The notes beneath the pieces were generated by a model. It made no database searches, was not told the origin of the DNA, and saw nothing but the letters and a program-made list of their open reading frames with translations. From the NCBI GenBank assembly GCA_964526505.1, contig CAZGJC010000003.1, forward strand, positions 3,522 to 67,521: a stretch of DNA of 64,000 bases. The letters run 5' to 3'. How positions within the stretch are numbered: position 1 is the first letter of the stretch; each line of letters opens with the position of its first letter. Position numbers and translations under genes: made by a program. Source of the DNA: SVTX01 sp964526505 (GTDB lineage Bacteria; Bacillota; Clostridia; Oscillospirales; CAG-272). This document shows, piece after piece, positions 31,038 to 39,700 of the stretch.

Positions 31038-31958
31038 ATGAGCAGAAGTCTTATAGATATAAGGGATTTGTCCACTCGGGAAATCGAAGAGTTGATAGCG
31101 AGGGCAAAAGATATAATCGAAAATCCCGAAAAATACAGCGAGGTATGTAAAGGAAAAAAACTTGCCACACTGTTTTTTGAACCTTCTACACGAACAAGAC
31201 TGTCGTTTGAGTCGGCAATGTACGAACTCGGAGGACACGTGCTTAGCGTGTCAAGTGCGTCGTCAAGTTCCGCCGCAAAGGGAGAGAGTGTTGCGGATAC
31301 GGCAAAAACCGTTTCCTGTTATGCCGATATTATAGCCATGCGTCACCCCAAAGAGGGGGCTCCGCTTGTTGCGTCAATGAATGCAAGCATTCCCGTAATC
31401 AATGCGGGCGATGGAGGACATAACCACCCAACTCAAACGCTTGCCGATCTTTGCACGATATCATTTGAAAAGGGAAGACTTGATAATTTCACAATAGGAT
31501 TTTGCGGTGACCTTAAATTCGGACGTACCGTGCATTCGCTTATCGAAGCCCTTTCGAGATATACGGGAATAAAGTTTGTGCTTATCTCTCCCGATGAGTT
31601 GAAACTCCCGAGTTACGTAAAAAAAGATACGCTCAAAGCCCACGGACTTGAATATACGCAGACGAATGACCTTGAATCTGTGATGCCCGAACTTGACGTG
31701 CTTTATATGACTCGTGTCCAGCGTGAAAGATTTTTCAATGAAGAGGATTACCTGCGGCTCAAAGACAGTTATATTCTCACGCCCGAAAAATTGAAAAACG
31801 CAAAGAGTGACCTTTGCATTATGCATCCGCTTCCGAGAGTAAACGAAATATCCGTTGCAATAGACGCAGACCCACGTGCCTGCTATTTCAAACAGGTGAA
31901 AAACGGCAAATATATGAGAATGGCACTCATTATGAAACTTTTGGGAATTGAGGTGTAG
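31038..31958 (+). CDS. pyrB: Aspartate carbamoyltransferase catalytic subunit
   Basis: 306 residues. Commits carbamoyl phosphate to pyrimidines. Carbamoyl-phosphate motif FEPSTRTRLSFESA near residue 52, DGGHNHPTQTLADL, and MHPLPRVNEI near the C-terminus. The start is the ATG at 31038 (MSRSLIDIRDL); the in-frame TTG at 31026 sits only 1-2 nt from the GGAGA site and is unlikely. Paired with pyrI, so a regulated B-type dodecamer is expected. Confidence 0.96.
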   Translation: MSRSLIDIRDLSTREIEELIARAKDIIENPEKYSEVCKGKKLATLFFEPSTRTRLSFESAMYELGGHVLSVSSASSSSAAKGESVADTAKTVSCYADIIAMRHPKEGAPLVASMNASIPVINAGDGGHNHPTQTLADLCTISFEKGRLDNFTIGFCGDLKFGRTVHSLIEALSRYTGIKFVLISPDELKLPSYVKKDTLKAHGLEYTQTNDLESVMPELDVLYMTRVQRERFFNEEDYLRLKDSYILTPEKLKNAKSDLCIMHPLPRVNEISVAIDADPRACYFKQVKNGKYMRMALIMKLLGIEV

Positions 31959-31961
31959 GAT

Positions 31962-32387
31962 ATGTACGTTGATTCTATAAAAAACGGTATTGTAATCGAC
32001 CATATCACGGCAGGTAAGGCACTTTACCTTTACGGCTTGCTCGGTCTTGAAGAATACGGCTGTACGGTTGCGATAATAAAAAACGTCCCCAGCCGAAAAA
32101 TGGGGAAAAAGGATATAATCAAAATAGATGCCGACGTAGATGTCAATATGGATATCTTGGGCTACGTTGACCCCGACGTTACCGTAAACGTTATAAGAGA
32201 CGGTAAAATATCCGAGAAGAAAAACATATCTCTCCCCCATAGACTTGTAAACGTTCTGTTTTGTAAAAACCCGAGATGTATAACCTCCACCGAACAGGAA
32301 TTGCCTCACGTGTTTAACTTGACCGATAAAGAGTGTAAGATTTATCGCTGTGCTTATTGTGAGGCGAAATTTGAAGACAAACCGTAA
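31962..32387 (+). CDS. pyrI: Aspartate carbamoyltransferase regulatory subunit
   Basis: 141 residues. Binds ATP/CTP/UTP and confers allostery on PyrB. N-terminal allosteric domain (IVIDHITAGKALYLYGLLG, KKDIIKI) and C-terminal zinc domain with ligands in CKNPRC and CAYC. It starts 3 bp after pyrB. Allosteric feedback here may replace the missing transcriptional attenuator. Confidence 0.96.
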   Translation: MYVDSIKNGIVIDHITAGKALYLYGLLGLEEYGCTVAIIKNVPSRKMGKKDIIKIDADVDVNMDILGYVDPDVTVNVIRDGKISEKKNISLPHRLVNVLFCKNPRCITSTEQELPHVFNLTDKECKIYRCAYCEAKFEDKP

Positions 32388-32391
32388 ACTT

Positions 32392-33177
32392 ATGTTTTTG
32401 AAATCTGATAATTTAAAGTCCATACACGCTTTCTCCACCAGACTCGGCGGTGTCAGCACAAATCCATATACAAAAGAATTAAACCTTGCTTTTGACCGTG
32501 GCGACAGCGATGAGACTGTAATCGAAAATCTTAAAATCTTTGCCGAAAATGTCGGATTTGACCCTCAAAGGGTTGTTTCACTACCGCAAATTCATTCCGA
32601 TATTATACATAAAGTGGACAGTACCGATGCAGGGCAGGGATACTTTAAGCGAGACGGACTGCGAGAGGGCGACGGCTACGTCACAAATTCACACGGTGTA
32701 GTGCTTGGCGTTAAAAGTGCGGATTGTACACCTATATTGTTTGAAGCAAGACGCAGTGACGCCGTGATTGCCGTTGGTGCCGTGCATGCCGGCTGGCGTG
32801 GAACGGTTGCGAAGATTGCCGAAAAATGTGTTAATGCTCTGTGCGACAATTACGGAGCGGAGAAGTCGGAAATATTTGTGGCAATCGGACCGTGTATTCG
32901 TAAATGTTGTTTTGAAGTCGAAGAGGATTTTGTCTGTGAATATAAACGACACCTCGGAGAACTTATGACAAATGAATTTGTTTTGCCGTCGAATGTTGAG
33001 GGAAAATATTTTTGTGACCTTGTGGGTACAAATAAAAATATTCTGCGTGACTGCGGAATACCGTCGGAGAATATAAACGTCGTTGACGGATGTACGTGTT
33101 GCGAACACGACCTCTTTTTCTCTCATAGATATTCAAAAGGACGCAGAGGAACAATGCTTTCGGTCATAACTATGTAA
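32392..33177 (+). CDS. YfiH/PgeF family multicopper-oxidase-like purine nucleoside enzyme
   Basis: 261 residues. Recognised from FSTRLGGVS near the start, SLPQIHSDIIHKVD, DGYVTNSHGVVLGVKSADCTPIL, VHAGWRGTV, AIGPCIRKCCFEV and the terminal HRYSKGRRGTM. Zinc ligands are His (QIHS), Cys (ADCTP) and His (VHAGW). Family members (human LACC1, bacterial YfiH) phosphorolyse or deaminate purine nucleosides; some were once called polyphenol oxidases or peptidoglycan editing factor. The start ATG at 32392 follows pyrI by 4 bp without a clear Shine-Dalgarno site, so coupling is likely. Confidence 0.9.
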   Translation: MFLKSDNLKSIHAFSTRLGGVSTNPYTKELNLAFDRGDSDETVIENLKIFAENVGFDPQRVVSLPQIHSDIIHKVDSTDAGQGYFKRDGLREGDGYVTNSHGVVLGVKSADCTPILFEARRSDAVIAVGAVHAGWRGTVAKIAEKCVNALCDNYGAEKSEIFVAIGPCIRKCCFEVEEDFVCEYKRHLGELMTNEFVLPSNVEGKYFCDLVGTNKNILRDCGIPSENINVVDGCTCCEHDLFFSHRYSKGRRGTMLSVITM

Positions 33178-33212
33178 AAAATGCGTACACCCGAGCGGTG
33201 TACGCATTTTTT
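33175..33212. terminator. Bidirectional terminator between pyr operon and abc-F gene
   Basis: Perfect 11-bp stem ATGCGTACACC / GGTGTACGCAT (33181-33207), 5-nt loop, six T residues on the right and an A-run on the left, so it serves both converging genes. Confidence 0.95.
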
Positions 33213-33214
33213 AA

Positions 33215-35176
33215 CTATTTTTCGAGTTCGTCAAGTTCACAATAAATTTCCATAAGACGCTCTTCTATTTCGTTTTTTCGGTTGTCGAGTTCTGAGAGCC
33301 GTTTGTAGTCGGTCGAAGCCTCCCCAAGCATTTTTTCCTCTGTGACGATAAGTTCATCTTCAAGCGAGGTCATTTCTTTTTTTAACCGCTCAATCTTGCT
33401 TGCTTTTTTCCGTGCTTCCGATGCGTTTTGCTTTTGCCTTAAATATTGTTCTTTGCTGTCGGTCACGTTTTCCGACTTTTCAGATATCGCCACGCCACCG
33501 CCGATAGTCGCCTTGCGATTTTCGACGAATTCACGAAATTCCGTGTACGCTTGATTTTTTTGAGTTACCTGATAGTCGAACATATCCCCGTCGCAGTATC
33601 CGCCGGGTTTGAGTTCTATTATGCGTGATGCGGTTTTTTCTATAAAATATCTGTCGTGCGACACCGCAATAACTGTGCCGTCAAATTCGGCAAGAGCGTT
33701 TTCGAGTGCCTCACGTGAATCTATGTCAAGATGGTTTGTCGGCTCGTCGAGAATGAGTAAATTCATATGCGACAGTATAAGTTTTGATAGCGTAAGCCTC
33801 GCTCTTTCTCCACCCGAGAGAACCTCCACCGTTTTGTAAACGTCGTCTCCGAAAAAGTTGAACCACGCAAGTGCCGAACGTATTTGACGTTCGGGTAATG
33901 TGGGATACTTGCTCCAAAGTTCTTCAAGGACGGTGTTTTTGTCGTTGAGATTTTGGTTTTCCTGGTCGTAGTAACCTATCTCCACGTTGTAGCCGTATTC
34001 TATCTTTCCCGATACGGGGACGAGTTTGTTCATCAAAAGTTTTATAAGCGTGGATTTTCCGCAACCGTTCGGACCTATAATTACCAGACGGTCGTTTTTC
34101 TTTACGAGAAAATTGAGATTTTCGAAAAGATTTCTCTGACCGAATCCCATCGAGAGCGATTTTATATTTACAACGTCGTTCCCACTCTGCAAAGACGAAG
34201 TAAACTTCATACGTATCGCACGGGGAGATGAATCGGGAGCGTCGAGTTTTTCCATTTTGTCAAGTAATTTGAGACGTGACTCCGCCGCAATTATGTTGCG
34301 TTCTCTGTTCCACGCTCTCTGCTGTGCGATGTAAGCCTCCTGACGGGCAATCTCCTTTTGTTGGTTTTTGTAGTGTCGCTCGTATATTTCACGGTCGATT
34401 TTTCTCTGCTCCATGCTCTTTGTATAGTTGCCGTTGTAGAGTTTCGCTTTGTGATTTTCCACCGCAAGAGTTTTGTTTGTAACTTTGTCGAGAAAATATC
34501 TGTCGTGCGAGATGACCATAATGCATTTTTTGTACTGCGACAAAAAGTTTTCAAGCCACCCGAGCGTCTCCACGTCAAGATGGTTTGTCGGTTCGTCAAG
34601 CATTAAAATGTCAGGCTCACGACATAGTTGAACGGCAAGTGCAAGACGTGTTCGCTGTCCTCCCGAAAGTAAATTTACGGGACAGTGAATATCATTCTCC
34701 GAAAAACCGAGTTTTGATAAAATCGACGCACATCTGCCTTTGAATTCCAATCCGCCGTTTTGTATAAACCTTTCGTGAAGCGACGTGTATTCCGACGTGT
34801 ACGACGAGTGGTTTTCGTTTTCGTAGTCCGAAAGTAAATTTTCAAGTTCCGATAAACGCTCCTCGTCTCGTAACAGTTCGGGGAATGCGTTGTACATACG
34901 CTCAATTGCAGTGACCGAAATCGGATACTCCGCATCTCCGTCCGCAAAAGCGTCGTATTGAGATAATACTCCTATTGTTTTTCCTTTTGATATGTAAACT
35001 TCGCCCGACGTCGGCGTATATTCCCCCTCGATTATTTTGAAAAGGGAAGTCTTTCCGCTTCCGTTCACGCCGATAATTCCGAGACGGTCGGACTCTTCAA
35101 GGGAAAACGAAACCTTGTCCAGAACCACCTTGTCTCCGAACGACAGGCAAATATTATTTACGCTTATGCTTAACAT
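33215..35176 (-). CDS. ABC-F family ATPase (ribosome-associated)
   Basis: 653 residues, no membrane segments. Two ATPase domains: Walker A GVNGSGKTS (about 38) and GPNGCGKST (about 360); signatures LLSGGQRTR and VLSGGERAR; two LDEPTNHLD Walker B boxes. Between them is the charged P-site tRNA-interaction linker (about 240-310), and the C-terminus is a coiled coil (about 575-650). ABC-F proteins act on the ribosome in translation control or antibiotic protection; this length and coiled-coil tail resemble YdiF/Uup-type housekeeping members. No resistance-specific feature is evident. Confidence 0.93.
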   Translation of the reverse strand: MLSISVNNICLSFGDKVVLDKVSFSLEESDRLGIIGVNGSGKTSLFKIIEGEYTPTSGEVYISKGKTIGVLSQYDAFADGDAEYPISVTAIERMYNAFPELLRDEERLSELENLLSDYENENHSSYTSEYTSLHERFIQNGGLEFKGRCASILSKLGFSENDIHCPVNLLSGGQRTRLALAVQLCREPDILMLDEPTNHLDVETLGWLENFLSQYKKCIMVISHDRYFLDKVTNKTLAVENHKAKLYNGNYTKSMEQRKIDREIYERHYKNQQKEIARQEAYIAQQRAWNRERNIIAAESRLKLLDKMEKLDAPDSSPRAIRMKFTSSLQSGNDVVNIKSLSMGFGQRNLFENLNFLVKKNDRLVIIGPNGCGKSTLIKLLMNKLVPVSGKIEYGYNVEIGYYDQENQNLNDKNTVLEELWSKYPTLPERQIRSALAWFNFFGDDVYKTVEVLSGGERARLTLSKLILSHMNLLILDEPTNHLDIDSREALENALAEFDGTVIAVSHDRYFIEKTASRIIELKPGGYCDGDMFDYQVTQKNQAYTEFREFVENRKATIGGGVAISEKSENVTDSKEQYLRQKQNASEARKKASKIERLKKEMTSLEDELIVTEEKMLGEASTDYKRLSELDNRKNEIEERLMEIYCELDELEK

Positions 35177-35194
35177 TAAGACATAACCTTTCTA

Positions 35195-35223
35195 TTGACT
35201 TTTTTTTGAATTTGATGTATAAT
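35195..35223 (+). promoter_or_regulatory. Promoter of gpsA
   Basis: TTGACT (35195-35200), 17-nt spacer, TATAAT (35218-35223), about 70 bases before the start. Confidence 0.82.
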
Positions 35224-35293
35224 GAAATCGTGTGATTATATTCTACACTAAAATACGTTTTTTTTCAAGTGCTTTTTTGCACGGGAGGTTGTT

Positions 35294-36259
35294 TTGAAAA
35301 TAAGTGTTGTCGGAGCGGGAAGATGGGGTTCTCTTATAACTTGGTATCTTTCTGCCAAAAAAGGATTTGACGTCACTCTTTACGGACCTGCACAGGCGGC
35401 TGATATACAGAGATTTATGAAAGAACGCAAAAACGATTTGCTTGAACTTCCCGAAAGCGTAAAAATATCCACCGATATTCATTGCCTTTGTGATGCGGAA
35501 GTTATCGTAATCTCCATAAATTCTCAGGGTCTTGCCGGTTTTGTTGAAGAGATGAAACCGTTGAACCTTAAAAATAAAATATTCGTCCTTTGTATGAAAG
35601 GTATTGATATCGAAACGGGCAGACGCCTCTCCGAGGTTGCCGGTGACGGTATTGACCCGTCCTGCTCCGTTGCGGTTTGGATAGGACCGGGACACGTTCA
35701 GGAATTTTACGCAGGCGTGCCGAACTGTATGGTAATCGACAGCGAAAATCAAGAAGTTAAGAAATACCTTGTCGAAAACTTTTCAAGTAACCTTATCCGT
35801 TTTTACTACGGTGAAGATATGATAGGTAACGAAATAGGTGCGGCGGCTAAAAACGTTATCGGAATTGCCGCAGGTATGCTTGACGGACTGGGACTTACGT
35901 CTCTTAAAGGAGCATTGATGTCCCGTGGTGCCAGGGAAGTTTCGAGACTTATCGCAAAAATGGGCGGTAATGAACTTTCCGCATACGGTCTCTGCCACCT
36001 CGGTGACTATGAAGCAACTGTGTTCTCAAAGCATAGCCATAATAGAATGTACGGCGAAATGCTTGTCAGCGGAGAACACTACGATAAACTTGCCGAGGGT
36101 TATTATACCGCAAAAGCAATTATGAAACTTGCCGATAAGTATGATGTAGATATGCCTATCTGCTCTGCGGTTTACTCCGTGCTTTATAACGGCGTTGAAC
36201 CTAAAACCGCTATATCCGACCTCTTTGACAGAAGCCTTAAAGCGGAATTTTATATGTAA
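35294..36259 (+). CDS. gpsA: Glycerol-3-phosphate dehydrogenase [NAD(P)+], GpsA type
   Basis: 321 residues. Reduces dihydroxyacetone phosphate to sn-glycerol-3-phosphate for phospholipids. Rossmann motif GAGRWGS at residue 7; the early GPxxHxxE-type site appears as IGPGHVQEF; catalytic EIGAAAKNVIGIAAGMLDGL near 185; HNRMYGE replaces the usual RNxxxG context. The start is a TTG at 35294: GGGAGG lies 5 nt upstream and no ATG is nearby. Somewhat divergent from Bacillus GpsA but with the family core. Confidence 0.88.
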   Translation: MKISVVGAGRWGSLITWYLSAKKGFDVTLYGPAQAADIQRFMKERKNDLLELPESVKISTDIHCLCDAEVIVISINSQGLAGFVEEMKPLNLKNKIFVLCMKGIDIETGRRLSEVAGDGIDPSCSVAVWIGPGHVQEFYAGVPNCMVIDSENQEVKKYLVENFSSNLIRFYYGEDMIGNEIGAAAKNVIGIAAGMLDGLGLTSLKGALMSRGAREVSRLIAKMGGNELSAYGLCHLGDYEATVFSKHSHNRMYGEMLVSGEHYDKLAEGYYTAKAIMKLADKYDVDMPICSAVYSVLYNGVEPKTAISDLFDRSLKAEFYM

Positions 36260-36275
36260 TTTATAACCGATATAC

Positions 36276-36318
36276 AAAACAAAACGGGGAACTTTGCATG
36301 TTCCCCGTTTTGTTTTTT
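36276..36318 (+). terminator. Terminator of gpsA
   Basis: Perfect 17-bp stem AAAACAAAACGGGGAAC / GTTCCCCGTTTTGTTTT, 7-nt loop, ending in a T-run. Confidence 0.95.
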
Positions 36319-36526
36319 CTCATTTGTCCGTTTTGTGTTGCAAAACGCAGATAAACAGCAAAACGATTAAAATTGCATTTGTGAAAACTGACGAACATAA
36401 ATTTAAAAATCCACAAAAACAGCACTTCCGAAATTGAATGCAAGCGTGACCGCTTTGTGTATTTTCACCACACACAATGACCGATTCACAAATTGAAAAC
36501 AGATTGTAAAAAATGAATAAAAGCAT

Positions 36527-36555
36527 TTTACAAATCAAGGATTTTATGGTATAAT
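36527..36555 (+). promoter_or_regulatory. Promoter of the giant CHAP-SGNH gene
   Basis: TTTACA (36527-36532), 17-nt spacer, TATAAT (36550-36555). Predicted leader of about 170 nt. The preceding 36320-36526 is AT-rich and shows no gene. Confidence 0.82.
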
Positions 36556-36638
36556 TTGAATGTATATCTTTGAAGATATGTACTATATATTATATGTCTT
36601 CAAATCCTGATATTTAGCATTATCCCCAGCGTCCCCCA

Positions 36639-36688
36639 CGGTCGGATACGCCGACCGAGTGCCGAACGGGATTTTTTTGCGTTCGGCA
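36639..36688 (+). promoter_or_regulatory. Two-hairpin structured leader
   Basis: GC-rich block in an otherwise AT-rich leader. Hairpin 1: CGGTCGG (36639-36645) / CCGACCG (36651-36657). Hairpin 2: TGCCGAAC (36660-36667) / GTTCGGCA (36681-36688), whose loop holds seven T residues. Preceded by a C-rich stretch CCCCAGCGTCCCCC. No known riboswitch class was recognised; it may control or stabilise the long mRNA. Confidence 0.5.
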
Positions 36689-36730
36689 GTCTAATTCTTG
36701 AAAAATATTTAGGAAAGGAAAGATTTCACT

Positions 36731-39700
36731 ATGAAGAAGTTTATTTTGAAATCTCTTGCGACGCTTTTGGTTTTGACGTTTATCATTTCTTGTGCGTCGC
36801 TCTCACTCTCTGCCTTGACTTACGTTTCGGGAAAAAATTCCGTTTCGGACAGTTATAAGGGCGGAAAGTATTACAAACAGTTAACGTCCATACCCCTGTC
36901 GGGTAACCAGCGTGCCGACGTTTTGGCGGTCGCTCTCTCACAGGTTCAGTATATGGAGAGTAACAGCAGTTCCGACCTTTCGGGTACAACGGGTGGTTCA
37001 AGTAACTATACCGAATACTGCTATAACTACGGCTACGACGTAGGAACAAACTACGCTTGGTGTGCGGCATTTATGACGTGGGTATTGCGTCAAGCGGGCG
37101 TAAATAAACAGGGTACGGGTTCCGCTAACGCCGCAAGAAGCCACCTCGGTGACTCAAAATACATATATTGCGAAATATCTTGCGGATATTGGGTGTCTCA
37201 ACTTAAACAGTGCGGATATTGGCAAGCGTCTGCCGGAAGAGGCAACGGAACGTATACACCGAAGCCCGGTGACCTTATTTTCTTTGAAAACGGCGGTGAC
37301 GCATGGGCTGACCATATAGGTATGGTAGTTTATACGTCGGGAAGCACGGTTTATACCATAGAGGGTAATACGAGCGGTGCGTCGGGCGTTGTTGCAAACG
37401 GCGGTCGTGTTGCGTTCAAAAGTTATAACTATAAAACAAGTACGTATATTTTGGGCTACGGTGCATTGCCCTATAATACTTCAACCTCTCCCATTGATTA
37501 TTCAATAGGAACGGCAAGCACAAGAACAACGGGTCTTTATATTAACCCCGAAAGTGCAAAGTACCTCTATTCTTCCTCTTCAATGAGCGGAAGTTACGTT
37601 GTTCTCCCCAAGGGAACTTTGTTTGAGGTTACGGGTATTGTTTCGGGTACCGTTCTTCAATGTAAATATAACGGTAACACTTATTATATAAAAAATAACA
37701 GTGACCGTATAATCCAGTTGACGCAAACAGGTACAACGTCAAGTGGTTCATCGTCAGGCAGTGGTTCGTCGTCAGGATCTTCGAGCGGAACAGTATCCAA
37801 TTCAAATTGCAGTGCAATGGCTGCAAGTATTGAAGATGTAAGTTCAAGTTCAATTACTTTCAGCGGACAAGTGTCCGGCGGATTAAACGCTACGTCTAAT
37901 ACACTGGTAATAAACCCTGTTAATTTTAATTCAAACGTTTCAAATACGCTCTACGTAACAGGATGGTGTGCTTTAAAGAGACCGTCATCTGCAACAAAAG
38001 GTAATCAGACCTATAACTTCAAGTACAGCGTAGACGGCGGTACTACGTGGAAGAGCATAAGTAGCGTCACCTGTCATAATATCAAGGATGAACTTCTGGG
38101 TAATGAAGATGGAACAGGAATGATTCCGACACTTTCGGGTGATTCATCGTGGATTAAATCATGGGGCTACGGAAATAATGAGGGATTTAGCCTGTCAATA
38201 GACCTTTCGTCTTATAACGGTCAGACCGTTGACGTAATGTTGGCGAGAGAATCGGGAAATTTGAAATATGTTAATAGTGAAGCAACAACCGAGACCGAAA
38301 CGTCACAAGGTTACGTTCATTTTGCAACAATAACCAATGTCAAAGTCGGTACAGACAGTTCGTCCGGCGGTTCTTCATCCGGCGGAATAACTTCAAGCGG
38401 TCTTACACCCACAACGTCGTATATGCAGTATGCGTTGATAGACTATATCAACGGCGTAGGTCCTAAGGGCGACTCAACAGCATATTCGTCCGACCATGTC
38501 GCAACACGTGGAAACCCTGCGTCAATGGTTCCGTCGAAGCAGACAACCGACAGTATACTTTCCATTAAAGGTTGGTGTATGATAAACGGCGGTCAAGGCG
38601 ACGTCGTTTACTCTGTTGACGGCGGTACAACTTGGCTTAACGTTACAGGCAGTACGTATACACCGGGTTCGGAAGCACATAAAACAGCCGCAAGCGGTGG
38701 AGGAGTAAACTTCACGTACGTCAATTACGACAAAGCGTGCTTTGACGTGTCTGTTGACCTTTCGGCATACAATGGTCAAACTCTTGACGTTATGTTTGCA
38801 AGAGTTGTATCAAATAATACGGCACTTGTTTCTCACTTCCTCACTGTTTCAAACGTTGTCGTAAGCGACGGTACAACCTCCACTACTCCGAGTATCAGCG
38901 GAACCCCCGCTCTCTCGGGAACGAGTGCCACAAATGATATTGTATACCACGGAACCATAGATTCCATAAACGGTGTTGCAAGCAGTACTATTAAAGCAAA
39001 CAATAGTATGAGTGGCAACACCCTTGATCCGGCTGTTCCGGCTGCGGGCGGTGGAAGTAACCTCGTTTGTACGGTTACGGGAACAACGGTTATCTCGGGT
39101 AACACTGTTCAAGTTTGCGGTTGGATGGCAATGGCAGGCGGTGTTTCCAAATACGTTTATTCAATAGATGGTACAAACTGGTATGAGTGCGGTGGTACTC
39201 AGGGAAATTTGAGCAATGAAATAGTAAGCACAGTTAAGACGACAAATTGGCTTGGTACGCATGGAATTGACGTTGACAGCATCCCCACGGCGAAAGGATC
39301 TTTCCAAGGTGCAAACGCTATTATTGTAGACCTTTCGGGATGTAAGGGAAATACGGTAACTGTTCAAATCGGAGCGATAAGTAACAGTGACACATCCAAA
39401 GTTACCAAATTCCTTGAACTTCAAAATATTTCAGTCCCCGATACGTCGGCAACGTCCTATCCTATGGCGGGAGTTGTAAACTATATCAACGGTATCGGAC
39501 CTGACGGCACGGTATATTCGAACTATTCAAGCGAACTTGTCGCATTGCAAGGACAATGGCCTACAATCCCTAAGGGTAATGCGATAAATTCCGATGATAC
39601 GGTAAGAGTTTCCGGTTGGTGTATGATTGACGGCGGTCAAAAAGAAGTTATTAAGTGGTCGGTTGACGCCAAAACTTGGTATAACTGCTCCGCATCGTTT

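Noticed and set aside
31461..32459. 332-codon reverse frame opposite pyrB/pyrI
   Set aside because: Shadow of pyrB-pyrI; composition (many Phe, Tyr, His) is typical of antisense frames here.
37735..37800. Simple-sequence repeat TCA/GGT-rich tract
   Set aside because: Encodes the Ser/Gly linker of the giant protein; no sign of slippage or an independent element.
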